Under the pieces are notes generated by a model. It did not search any database. It saw only the letters and a list, made by a program, of their open reading frames with translations, and was not told the DNA's origin. From NCBI RefSeq assembly GCF_002554795.1, contig NZ_PDEQ01000005.1, positions 310,001 through 374,000 on the forward strand: a stretch of DNA of 64,000 bases. Direction: 5' to 3'. The position numbers were made by a program, and so were the translations under genes. This stretch comes from Longibacter salinarum (GTDB lineage Bacteria > Bacteroidota > Rhodothermia > Rhodothermales > Salinibacteraceae). Position 1 is the stretch's first letter; each line of letters starts with the position of its first letter. This document shows positions 46,229-54,185 of the stretch, piece by piece.

Positions 46229-46256
46229 AAGGTACGGCATCAGGCTCCAATGTCAA
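46229..46256 (-). promoter_or_regulatory. Candidate dcw promoter
   Basis: TTGACA (46256-46251), a 16-bp gap, TACCTT (46234-46229), immediately before the MraZ repeats. The perfect -35 hexamer, the right strand and the overlap with the operator support it. Confidence 0.6.
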
Positions 46257-46356
46257 GGTATCACCCCCGTCTAGACTGATTATTTGAGCCAAAACCTCCA
46301 TGTCCAATCGATGTGCACATACTGTATTCATGGTAGCCCACCGTTCCCCGGCTCCA

Positions 46357-46407
46357 GTGGTGAAAATCTTTTCACCACGACAGGGACTTGAGTGAAAATG
46401 TTTTCAC
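46357..46407. promoter_or_regulatory. Tandem palindromes, probable operator
   Basis: Site 1: GTGGTGAAAA tc TTTTCACCAC (46357-46378), perfect 10-bp arms. Site 2: GTGAAAA tg TTTTCAC (46392-46407), perfect 7-bp arms. Centres are 32 bp apart, about three helical turns, so dimers would sit on one DNA face. It lies 280-330 bp upstream of mraZ and about 500 bp upstream of the LexA-like gene. Confidence 0.7.
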
Positions 46408-46910
46408 CATCATCTATCCTTGTTGGGCCTGAACGCACATATCAGCCGCTTTGGGCAGGCGCTATTCCCTGGGCTCTCATTGCGGGCCAAACGCTCTATT
46501 TACACCGGTTCGACGTTAAAATGTCGGTGTCTCCAACGGCTTCGATTCGCCGGACGCCCCCCTGCATAAAAACGATTGAACGTATTCCGTTGAGGAACTG
46601 TTTGGCGGATGGATCTCAAAAACGCAAGGTCGTTCCTGTCTAGTCGCAGGCCTGGCGGTGATCCGATGACACGTGTGCTATAGACACGGTGCGCGAAATG
46701 AACGAGTCGGGGGTGCGCAGGCGCCCCGAGGACCGACCGTCGGGTCGGGAGGTCCGCCCGTTTGGATGGCCGAAGGCTGTCCGCGAAATAGGTTCTGAAA
46801 CGTTTCTCTTGCCAACTCGGAGCCGCAGCGAGGACACGGGTTGGGCGATCCTGACGAGATCATTCGGAAAACGGATTATCCTTATTTAATCGAGTTTCAG
46901 CCCTCTATCG

Positions 46911-47198
46911 ATGAAAGACCGGCGCACGAAGCGCCAGAACGAGGCCTTCGAGTTCATCCAACGCTTCATGCGCAAGCAGAACATGCCGAGGACGCTCTCG
47001 GAGATCGGAGACGGCCTCGGCATCGCATCGACGAACGGCGTGTACAAGTTGCTGGAGGCGCTACGATCTAAGGGCTACATTGAGCGGGAGAAGCACACCG
47101 CGCGTGGACTCACGCTGATTGACGATGCTCCCGACCCGGTGATCGACGCGGGTAAAAATCCGCGGCTTCCCATTATTGACGAAGCGGAGAGTCACTGA
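46911..47198 (+). CDS. LexA-type winged-helix DNA-binding domain protein (N-terminal part)
   Basis: 95 residues. TKRQNEAFEFIQRFMRKQNM, PRTLSEIGDGLGIASTNGVY and KLLEALRSKGYIEREKHTAR match the LexA DNA-binding domain (three helices plus wing) over its length. The frame then stops at TGA (47196-47198). The next 350 bp, in the same frame, encode an S24-like domain (separate entry). As read, the product is a stand-alone DNA-binding domain without dimerisation domain. It is divergent from mraZ. Confidence 0.8.
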   Translation: MKDRRTKRQNEAFEFIQRFMRKQNMPRTLSEIGDGLGIASTNGVYKLLEALRSKGYIEREKHTARGLTLIDDAPDPVIDAGKNPRLPIIDEAESH

Positions 47199-47555
47199 CC
47201 GAAAGCGTTACGAAACCAACCGTCCGGTGTCCTTACGTTTGACCGTCGCCTGCTGGCATCTCACGCCCCAGCGGACTGTCTCCTCCTCCGTGTCGGCGAC
47301 GACGGCATGAATGGAGACGGCATTCGCAAAGGCGACCTGCTGATTGTCGCTGAGAGGCCAGTTGAGCGGATGGTGAACGGAGGTATCGCAGGCGTCGTCG
47401 TGCACAACCAGATCCTCGCCCGGCACTTCGAAATGGTCAACGACCGGGTTCATCTCCGCCCCGCCGGCCGGCACTACACCGAAGAGATGTTCTCCCCGCG
47501 CGACCCCGCCTGCAACGTCATCGGCCCCGTGCTGGCGCTCCTTCGCACGCTGTAA
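47199..47555 (+). pseudogene. LexA-like S24 (peptidase) domain, in frame after a stop, catalytic residues lost
   Basis: Reading on after the TGA gives TFDRRLLASHAPADCLLLRV, GDDGMNGDGIRKGDLLIVAE, then VVVHNQILARHFEMVNDRVHLRP and NVIGPVLALLRTL, the ordered strands of the LexA/UmuD domain. Where LexA has GDSM the sequence has DDGM (Ser replaced by Gly132) and where the catalytic Lys stands (TVKRL) it has LARHF (Arg171). Spacing of 39 residues is close to the 37 in E. coli LexA. No Ala-Gly cleavage site is visible in the linker. It could be translated by reinitiation at 47307, by readthrough, or not at all. Confidence 0.7.
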
Positions 47556-47572
47556 CTCATTCGTCCGCGGTT

Positions 47573-47595
47573 CGCCGGTCGCAGCGAGACCGGCG
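47573..47595. repeat. REP-like hairpin / bidirectional terminator
   Basis: CGCCGGTC (47573-47580), loop GCAGCGA, GACCGGCG (47588-47595), then CTACG. It sits between the convergent LexA-like gene and the lipoprotein gene. The CTACG tail recalls the hairpin at 58434. Confidence 0.6.
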
Positions 47596-47657
47596 CTACG
47601 CCATGATCGGCCGCGCCCATTCGGAATCAACCGTAGTGAGGCCCCCCATCCTTGGGA

Positions 47658-48563
47658 TCAACTTCCGCCTGCGGGAAAGATGCGCCGATTTTGGGATGTG
47701 GACTTGATTGACGAGATGGATTGAATCGGGTATCGTCGCGTGACTCCCTCTCGATCTTCCACGACGACGTCAAACCCGTCGACCGAGACGGAGGAACCCC
47801 GGACGGTCGGCGCGTCGTGGCGGTACACGATCACGCCACCGTCGGCCTCGACCCCGAAGCTCATCGAGGAGACCTCGGCGCCCGTGACGAGCTGAAGAGC
47901 CATCGACCGTGTGTATGCATTGATCTGGGCATGGGCGGTCGCGGTGTCGGAAAGATCTGTTGCCTGTAATCCCTGGGTTTGATTCCAGATGATCTCCGAG
48001 GTATTAGCATCGACCAGCGCCATGCTAGCGGTAAAGATGCGCGTCGGCCCCACCTTGAAAAGCCCGATAAACAGACCGGGGCCGGCCGCGCTGACGTCGA
48101 AGCCGACAGACGGAGAGAACGATACGCTGTCGAAGATCGACCGCTCCCAGCGCGCGGACTTCAGTAGCAGAAGATAGCGTGATCCCGTCGATTCCTGGAT
48201 AGCCTGGATCCGATCCTTGCGTAGCGGACGCGGCGCATCTTCTGCTGGAGCCGGCAGAAACAGGGAATCCATAGCCACTTGCGCCGTACTTGAACCGCCG
48301 CCGCGATACACACGAGCAGGCTGCCCAAGCGCATCCAGGTAGCGCATCGCTACCGACTCCAAAACGTCTTGATACTGCGTAACCCCGTCTTTCGCCTCTT
48401 CCGGAACGGGTGTTAGGACCGGGATGACCGTCCACGTTTTCCCGAGACTCGGTTTCACGTCGGTCCCCAGCTGCGGAGCGCTCGACGCACATGCGGACAG
48501 AACACTCACGCAGAGAACGACGCCAAGGACCCGGTACCGCAGAACACCTTCAAGAAAGGACAT
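47658..48563 (-). CDS. Lipoprotein of unknown function
   Basis: 301 residues. Lipobox VLSACASS near residue 25 after a hydrophobic segment. The middle (MRYLDALGQPARVYRGGGSS; TGSRYLLLLKSARWERS; RIFTASMALVDANTSEIIWNQTQGLQATDLSD) looks like the nucleotide-free Rossmann-like domain of periplasmic GNA1162/CsgG-type lipoproteins, in which ..V.A.T.EI.W.. is common, but this is only a resemblance. The C-terminus is beta-rich. Upstream of it, 102 bp away, is pyrG on the same strand. Confidence 0.7.
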   Translation of the reverse strand: MSFLEGVLRYRVLGVVLCVSVLSACASSAPQLGTDVKPSLGKTWTVIPVLTPVPEEAKDGVTQYQDVLESVAMRYLDALGQPARVYRGGGSSTAQVAMDSLFLPAPAEDAPRPLRKDRIQAIQESTGSRYLLLLKSARWERSIFDSVSFSPSVGFDVSAAGPGLFIGLFKVGPTRIFTASMALVDANTSEIIWNQTQGLQATDLSDTATAHAQINAYTRSMALQLVTGAEVSSMSFGVEADGGVIVYRHDAPTVRGSSVSVDGFDVVVEDREGVTRRYPIQSISSIKSTSQNRRIFPAGGS

Positions 48564-48665
48564 ATAACGAGAGACAGAAACGCAGGATGAACGACAGGCA
48601 AAAGACCCGCACGGTTCTACGCAATACCCAACTCACAATCCGTCACCCACAATCCGCAATCGGGT

Positions 48666-50390
48666 CTACATGTCCGCCGACGCCAGCGGGACCACTTTGC
48701 GCTCGGGCGGCTGCGGGGACTCGCGGAGGCCGCGCTCCTGAGCATACTCGGCGCACGCCTTCACGAACGAGCGGAAGAGCGGGTGTGGGTCGCCGACGGT
48801 CGTCTTGTACTCCGGATGGAACTGCACACCGAGGAACCAGCGCTTGTCCGGTAGCTCCATGATCTCCACGAGGTCGGCGTCGGGGTTGACGCCAGTAAAG
48901 CGCATGCCCTCTTCCATCAGCTTGTAGCGGAGGACGTTGTTGACCTCGTAGCGGTGGCGATGGCGCTCCTGGATAAGCTCTTCGCCGTAGACCTCGGCCG
49001 CCCGTGAGTCCGGTTTTAGCTTGCAGTCGTACTGGCCAAGGCGCATCGTGCCGCCTTTGTCGGAGATCTTCTTCTGCTCCGCCATCAGGCTGATGACCGG
49101 GTACTGCGTGTCCGGGTCGAACTCGGTGGAGTTGGCGTCCTCCCAGCCGCACACGTTGCGGGCAAACTCGATGATGCCGCACTGCAGTCCGAGGCAGATC
49201 CCGAAGAACGGGAGGTCGTTTTCCCGGGCGTAGCGGACGGCCTCCACCTTGCCCTCGATGCCACGGTCGCCGAAGCCGGGCGCAACCAGCACGCCGGCGA
49301 CGTCCCCGAGCTTCTCCTCCACGTTGTCGGCCGTCAGGTCGTCGGAGAGCACGTACCGGACCTCGACCTGCACCTCATCGGGCACGCCGGCCAGGATAAA
49401 GCTCTCGCTGATCGACTTGTACGCATCCTGGTGCTCGACGTATTTCCCGACCAGGGCGATGGGAATCGTCACCGTCGGGTTCTTTAGGCGCTTCAGGAAG
49501 TCGATCCACGCGTCCAGGTCGGGCGTGCTGTCGAAGCGCTCCTGCTCTGTCTCGGTAAACAGACGGTCGACCACGAGTTCGCCGATGCCTTCGTCCCGCA
49601 AAAGCAGCGGCACCTCGTAGATCGTCTCGGCGTCCAGCATCTGGATGACCGCCTCCTGGTCGACGTTGCAGAAGAGCGAGATCTTGCGGCGAATGTCGGC
49701 GTCGAGCGACCGCTCGGACCGGCAGATGATGGTGTCGGGCTGCAGGCCGTGAGCGAGCAGTTCCTTGACGGAGTGCTGCGTGGGCTTCGTTTTCAGCTCG
49801 CCGGCCGCGCGGAGATACGGCACCAGCGTGAGGTGCGAGGTCAGCGAGTTGCGTGGACCGAGCTCGTTGCGAAGCTGACGGATCGCCTCCAGATACGGCT
49901 GCGCCTCGATATCACCGACTGTTCCGCCGATCTCCGTGATGACGACGTCGTACTCGCCGGTTTCGCCGAGCTTCAGCATCCAGTGCTTGATCTCGTCGAT
50001 GATGTGCGGCACGACCTGCACGGTCTTGCCGAGGTAGGCGCCCTCCCGTTCCTTCGTGATCACCTCCAGATAGACCCGGCCGGTGGTGACGTTGTTGGCC
50101 TGGCTGGTCGATCGGCCGAGGAAGCGTTCGTAGTGGCCGAGATCGAGATCGGTCTCGGCGCCGTCGTTCGTGACGTACACCTCGCCGTGCTCGTAGGGAT
50201 TCATCGTCCCCGGATCGACGTTAATGTACGGGTCGAACTTTTGAATGGTGACGGTCAGGCCACGGGCCGCGAGAAGGCGGCCGAGCGACGCGCTGAAAAT
50301 GCCCTTGCCGAGCGACGATGTCACGCCGCCGGTGACGAAAATGTACTTGGTATGCACGGGAGTGCCCAGATTCTTGCCGAAGAGACGCAT
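48666..50390 (-). CDS. pyrG: CTP synthase
   Basis: 574 residues from ATG 50390. Amidoligase domain (KYIFVTGGVTSSLGKGIFSASLGRLL; KFDPYINVDPGTMNPYEHGEVYVTNDGAETDLDLGHYERF) and a class I glutamine amidotransferase domain (FFGICLGLQCGIIEFARNV with the nucleophile Cys; FHPEYKTT with the catalytic His). Makes CTP from UTP and glutamine. A C-terminal Glu/Pro-rich tail follows. Confidence 0.97.
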   Translation of the reverse strand: MRLFGKNLGTPVHTKYIFVTGGVTSSLGKGIFSASLGRLLAARGLTVTIQKFDPYINVDPGTMNPYEHGEVYVTNDGAETDLDLGHYERFLGRSTSQANNVTTGRVYLEVITKEREGAYLGKTVQVVPHIIDEIKHWMLKLGETGEYDVVITEIGGTVGDIEAQPYLEAIRQLRNELGPRNSLTSHLTLVPYLRAAGELKTKPTQHSVKELLAHGLQPDTIICRSERSLDADIRRKISLFCNVDQEAVIQMLDAETIYEVPLLLRDEGIGELVVDRLFTETEQERFDSTPDLDAWIDFLKRLKNPTVTIPIALVGKYVEHQDAYKSISESFILAGVPDEVQVEVRYVLSDDLTADNVEEKLGDVAGVLVAPGFGDRGIEGKVEAVRYARENDLPFFGICLGLQCGIIEFARNVCGWEDANSTEFDPDTQYPVISLMAEQKKISDKGGTMRLGQYDCKLKPDSRAAEVYGEELIQERHRHRYEVNNVLRYKLMEEGMRFTGVNPDADLVEIMELPDKRWFLGVQFHPEYKTTVGDPHPLFRSFVKACAEYAQERGLRESPQPPERKVVPLASADM

Positions 50391-50653
50391 GGGAAATCTG
50401 GAATACAAGGTAGCCCACGCGACGGGTACTTCTCAACGACAATTCGCCGGATCCAGCGAATTGTCGTGCAGCCCCTGCAGAATCGCGGTGAAGCAACCGT
50501 GGAGATCGCTAATGACGCGATTCGACCACGTTCAGTCTCCATCTCGACGACATGCGCAGCCGAAAACAGCCGGCCCCGGTCGGAGCGCGGCTGTTGCATC
50601 GCTGAGTTCTCGATATGCCACGAGCGCCCTGACGATCGTGGACCCTCTTCGAA

Positions 50654-51082
50654 TCACATCTCGCGGCTGCGGTAGTATTCGAGCATGTCCTTCGTTGTGA
50701 CGATGCCGACGACCGCCCCATCAGCGACGACGGGGAGACACGAGATCGAATGGTCGAGCAAGAGGCTTGCAGCGTCCTGGACGGTCATGTCCGGCGTCAC
50801 CTGGACCGGGTCGTCCCGCATCAGGTCACTGGCCTGCTTCGCCAGGGTGCGGACGTCGCGTGGGGTCTCACTTCGTGTGTCAAGAAACGGGCTGATCGTG
50901 CGCAGCACGTCGCGGTCGGAAATCACCCCGACCAGCTTTTCGTCCTCTACGACGAGCAGGTGATGGAAGCCCCGGTGGTGGAGCAGTTGACGAATTTCCA
51001 TGAGCGACGTGTCCGGGGCAACGCATTCCGGATCGCGGCTCATGATGTCAGCGATGGTCATGGCGGTCTTGGTTTGCGTCAT
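50654..51082 (-). CDS. CBS-domain pair protein
   Basis: 142 residues from ATG 51082 (the frame is open 70 codons further upstream over repeat-derived sequence). Two CBS motifs: MTIADIMSRDPECVAPDTSL...LVVEDEKLVGVISDRDVLRTI and ASDLMRDDPVQVTPDMTV...LPVVADGAVVGIVTTKDML. Such pairs bind adenine nucleotides as energy sensors. No fused effector. Confidence 0.9.
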   Translation of the reverse strand: MTQTKTAMTIADIMSRDPECVAPDTSLMEIRQLLHHRGFHHLLVVEDEKLVGVISDRDVLRTISPFLDTRSETPRDVRTLAKQASDLMRDDPVQVTPDMTVQDAASLLLDHSISCLPVVADGAVVGIVTTKDMLEYYRSREM

Positions 51083-51516
51083 GGCAACGACAATCTTGAT
51101 GAGTGCGAACCGGGTGGCGCAAGAAAGATCAATCATCAGAGACGACTTGTCTGAGCGCCCCCTCCCTACCCCGTTGTGGGGAAATCCCTTCTTTTGTGGA
51201 GGAAAGCGAGAAGATCCACCCGCCAGAGCCGCCAAACAAAATCCCCAACCCTGGCTACCGGACACTTTCACTGGTGCCTGCGTCACCTCCACATTCCCCG
51301 GCGCAGGTGTTCTTCGAATGTATGGGAGTATGAGAGTATGGGAGCATGGGCGTGTGAGAGTTCGTCATTTCTCGACGATAACGCCTCGGTTCCGAGACGC
51401 ACGAGACCCGGAGAGGTCCGTTTCTCAATGTCACCCGACGACGATTACGTATTGAAAGCAATACTGTCCGGTAGCTAGCCCGCAATCCTAAATCCTCAAT
51501 TCCCAATCCTAAATCC
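51083..51516. other. Intergenic region dominated by a repeat element
   Basis: About 430 bp between the CBS protein and the methyltransferase; it contains repeat element copy B and a degenerate heptamer array, and no gene. Confidence 0.7.
51251..51480 (-). repeat. MITE-like intergenic element, copy B
   Basis: 230 bp with inverted ends: CTGGCTACCGGACA on the left and, read in reverse from the right, GGCTAGCTACCGGACA; the core GCTACCGGACA is perfect on both sides. Interior is the reverse complement of copy A over most of its length and contains octamer repeats at 51321-51360. No ORF. Confidence 0.8.
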
Positions 51517-51525
51517 TCAATCCCC
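51483..51525 (-). repeat. Degenerate heptamer array overlapping a stop codon
   Basis: AATCCTA/AATCCTC units on the plus strand, about six copies. The stop codon of the methyltransferase gene (51517-51519) lies inside the array. Confidence 0.75.
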
Positions 51526-52347
51526 AGAACTCGCTTTTCGCGCGACGACGAGCACGCCGGTGCCGGTCTCATTGTCGTGCGCCACGTCCTTCGCGTTGAG
51601 AAAAAGGCCGATTGGAAGAGCCGCGAGGTAGTACAGTGGAAGCACGACGATGGACGCCCACGTGGTGCCGAGCATCTGCATCGGGCGTTTGATAAGCCAG
51701 CGCCATGCCGTGGATCCATACTCACCATACGTGTAGATGCTACGGACAGGCTCGAGGCCAGCATCCCTTAGTTTCCCTTCTAGATCCTCCATGTTGTAGC
51801 CATCACGTACGTGCTCGCCGATGAAGCTTTCATCCTCATCGCCCTGCACGTCGGATCCGCCCTGATCCGAGGGGGTGTTGATGATGACGTGCCCACCCGG
51901 ACGCAGCACCCGCTGAAAGTGCTCGAAGACGGTACGATCCTCGGCGATATGCTCCATCACATCGACCGACAGAATCAGGTCGAACGGACCCTCCGACTTC
52001 AGATCCGTGAGGTCGTCGATCGCCCACGTCACCTGGTCGGCCTGCGGCGTCTGGTCCACGAAGTGCTTCGCTCGATCGAGGTACTCTTGCTTCACGTCGA
52101 CGGCGCGGACGGTCGCCTCGGGGAAGTTTTTCGCGACGAAATACGCGTACTGGCCGAAGCCCGTCCCTGCATCCAGCACACGCACGCGCCGATCAGCAGG
52201 CTGCAGGCTCATGATGCGACGAATCTCCCGGCGCACGTACCAGGCGCGCAGAAAAAGGAGATTCAGAACACCGAAGAACAGCCGGTGCAGCAGTGGGTGT
52301 CGGCTGAAGAAGCGACCAAGGCGGTCTTTGATGGGGTCGTACTTCAT
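51517..52347 (-). CDS. Class I SAM-dependent methyltransferase
   Basis: 276 residues. Motif I VRVLDAGTGFGQYAYFVAKNF, acidic end of strand 2 VRAVDVKQEYLDRA, motif II region FDLILSVDVMEHIAEDRTVFEHF, and LRPGGHVIINTPSD. N-terminal and C-terminal hydrophobic helices (LLHRLFFGVLNLLFLRAW; TTWASIVVLPLYYLAALPIGLFL) suggest membrane association, so a lipid or quinone substrate is possible. Substrate not determined. Confidence 0.8.
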   Translation of the reverse strand: MKYDPIKDRLGRFFSRHPLLHRLFFGVLNLLFLRAWYVRREIRRIMSLQPADRRVRVLDAGTGFGQYAYFVAKNFPEATVRAVDVKQEYLDRAKHFVDQTPQADQVTWAIDDLTDLKSEGPFDLILSVDVMEHIAEDRTVFEHFQRVLRPGGHVIINTPSDQGGSDVQGDEDESFIGEHVRDGYNMEDLEGKLRDAGLEPVRSIYTYGEYGSTAWRWLIKRPMQMLGTTWASIVVLPLYYLAALPIGLFLNAKDVAHDNETGTGVLVVARKASSGD

Positions 52348-52491
52348 GCGGGGAACCGTGTAGCGAAGAGGTGACGGCGCGAGTGGGTGTGAACATAACG
52401 GATACGGAACGCTACAGACTGTATCCCGACGGCCCTCTCGGGGGTTCCTCTACACAAATTCACGTCTTCCCGTTTATCCGTCTCGAACGAC

Positions 52492-53028
52492 ATGACACAT
52501 CAGGTTGCAGGTCTTACGATCGAGCTCGTGCAGGGCGACATCACCAACCAGCCGGACATCGACGCGGTCGTTAACGCGGCGAATGCACAACTCCGTACGG
52601 GCGGGGGCGTGGCGGGTGCCATCCACCAGGCAGCCGGGCCGAGCCTCGCGGAGGAGACGCGACCCATGGCGCCCATCCAACCCGGCGAAGCCGTTATTAG
52701 CGGCGGGCACGACCTCCAAAACGATCACGTCATTCATGTGCTCGGCCCCGTGTACGGCCGGGACGAACCCTCCGGCAAACTGCTTCGCGCCGGATACGAC
52801 AACGCTATGAAGCTTGCCGAGGAGATCGGCCTCTCGTCCATCGCCTTCCCCGCCATTTCGACGGGTGCGTTCGGCTTTCCTCTCGAACCGGCCGCGCGGA
52901 TTGCCCTGCAGGCCGTGCTCGATCACGCACCCGAGCGGTCCTCCCTCTCCCTCGTTCGCTTCGTGCTCTTCGACGAAAACACCCTCAAGGTGCATCGCTC
53001 CGTACTTTCCGAGCTCATGGAATCATGA
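52492..53028 (+). CDS. Macrodomain protein, ADP-ribose binding/hydrolysing
   Basis: 178 residues, a single macrodomain: ELVQGDITNQPDIDAVVNAA, NAQLRTGGGVAGAIHQAAG (with the catalytic-type Asn and Gly-rich loop) and ISTGAFGFPLEPAARIAL. YmdB/MacroD-type enzymes remove ADP-ribose or deacetylate O-acetyl-ADP-ribose, the sirtuin product; the sirtuin is 28 kb away, so a link is speculation. Confidence 0.92.
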   Translation: MTHQVAGLTIELVQGDITNQPDIDAVVNAANAQLRTGGGVAGAIHQAAGPSLAEETRPMAPIQPGEAVISGGHDLQNDHVIHVLGPVYGRDEPSGKLLRAGYDNAMKLAEEIGLSSIAFPAISTGAFGFPLEPAARIALQAVLDHAPERSSLSLVRFVLFDENTLKVHRSVLSELMES

Positions 53029-53207
53029 GATCGCAGCGATGGACGGAAACCGACGGCGGAGATCCGCGCACCATAGGCGCCACCTTGTCTTGCCACAGTT
53101 CGCCGGAATCAGGGTTTTGCCGGAGGATTAACCGCACGGGCCGGAGGCATGATCGCACGTTTCGTATATAACAAACGGACTCTCTGCCCTCGCCAGCGTA
53201 CTCGGTC

Positions 53208-53972
53208 ATGCCCACTCGCCCCCTCTGGAACGAATCGTTTCCCGTTCGTGCGTACGACGTGACACCGCGCGGGACGGCCTCCGCCCTTGCACTGTGCGAC
53301 TTTCTACAGGAAGCGGCCGGCAATCACGCCGCCCACCTTGGCGTGTCGATGGAGGACCTACTCGCCGAGGACCGCGCCTGGGTGCTCGCCTTCCTGCGCC
53401 TGGATGTCGACCGCTACCCGGAGTGGCACGCGGATGTACACATCGAGACGTGGCCATCGGGGCTGGACGGGATCTACGCGACGCGCGAATTCGTCCTGTC
53501 CGACGCCACCGGTTCGTTCGCTCGCGCCACCAGTGCCTGGTTCGTGATCGATACCGAGCGTCGTCGCCCGCTCCGCCCACCGGCCATTCTCCAGGAGATT
53601 GAGACGCTGGACCGCCCTCCGGCTCTCGACGTCGACCGGTCGAAGTCTACCGCTCCATCCGGAACGCCGAGCCACGAACGCGACTTCCGGGTGCGGTACC
53701 ACGACCTCGACCTGAACCGCCATGTCAACAACGTGCGCTACGTCGAGTGGGCCGTAGAGACGTTGCCGGCGGAATGGCTGGATGAACACGACCTCACATC
53801 ACTCACGCTGGAATTCCGCGCAGAAACGACTGCCGCCGATCCAGTACGTGCGCAAGCCTTCACCACAGAGATGGCAGACGATGCTACATTCCGCCATCAC
53901 CTACAGCACCGCGAGACCGACCGCACACTCGCCCTCGCGACGACGGAATGGCACCCGGTCGATCCCGCGTAA
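53208..53972 (+). CDS. Acyl-ACP thioesterase
   Basis: 254 residues, a double hotdog: FPVRAYDVTPRGTASALALCDFLQEAAGNHAAHLGVSMEDL in the first half and RVRYHDLDLNRHVNNVRYVEWAVE, with the conserved DxNxHVNN motif (here DLNRHVNN) in the second. Hydrolyses acyl-ACP to free fatty acid. Upstream 53161-53175 contains the AT-rich TATATAAC, a possible -10. Confidence 0.88.
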   Translation: MPTRPLWNESFPVRAYDVTPRGTASALALCDFLQEAAGNHAAHLGVSMEDLLAEDRAWVLAFLRLDVDRYPEWHADVHIETWPSGLDGIYATREFVLSDATGSFARATSAWFVIDTERRRPLRPPAILQEIETLDRPPALDVDRSKSTAPSGTPSHERDFRVRYHDLDLNRHVNNVRYVEWAVETLPAEWLDEHDLTSLTLEFRAETTAADPVRAQAFTTEMADDATFRHHLQHRETDRTLALATTEWHPVDPA

Positions 53973-54185
53973 GGGACCAGCCGGCGACGACCCATACCGT
54001 ATGGGTAGGCAGAATCGACGGATACGTGAAGGAATATTGAAACCGATGAGTCCTTGCCCCATAAGAAGGAGGCAGGATGAAGTCAGGTCTGGTCCTCTGT
54101 CGTTGGCCTGTCCTCACGATCATGTCCGATCGGCGATTCCTGCAGCACCATTTGCTCCATTTCCCGGGCCGAATGCTCCTTCGCC

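Larger units (their letters stand above)
46081..46910. other. Divergent intergenic region mraZ / LexA-like gene
   Basis: 830 bp. Besides the promoter, the MraZ operator and the palindrome pair, short ORFs (e.g. 46392-46643) have no recognisable features. I saw no RNA gene. The 46410-46900 segment is otherwise unexplained. Confidence 0.5.

Noticed and set aside
46392-46643. 83-residue ORF in the mraZ upstream region
   Set aside because: It starts inside the palindrome and shows no recognisable features.
47196-47198. TGA read as selenocysteine in the LexA-like gene
   Set aside because: No hairpin like a bacterial SECIS directly after it and no reason for Sec in a LexA linker.
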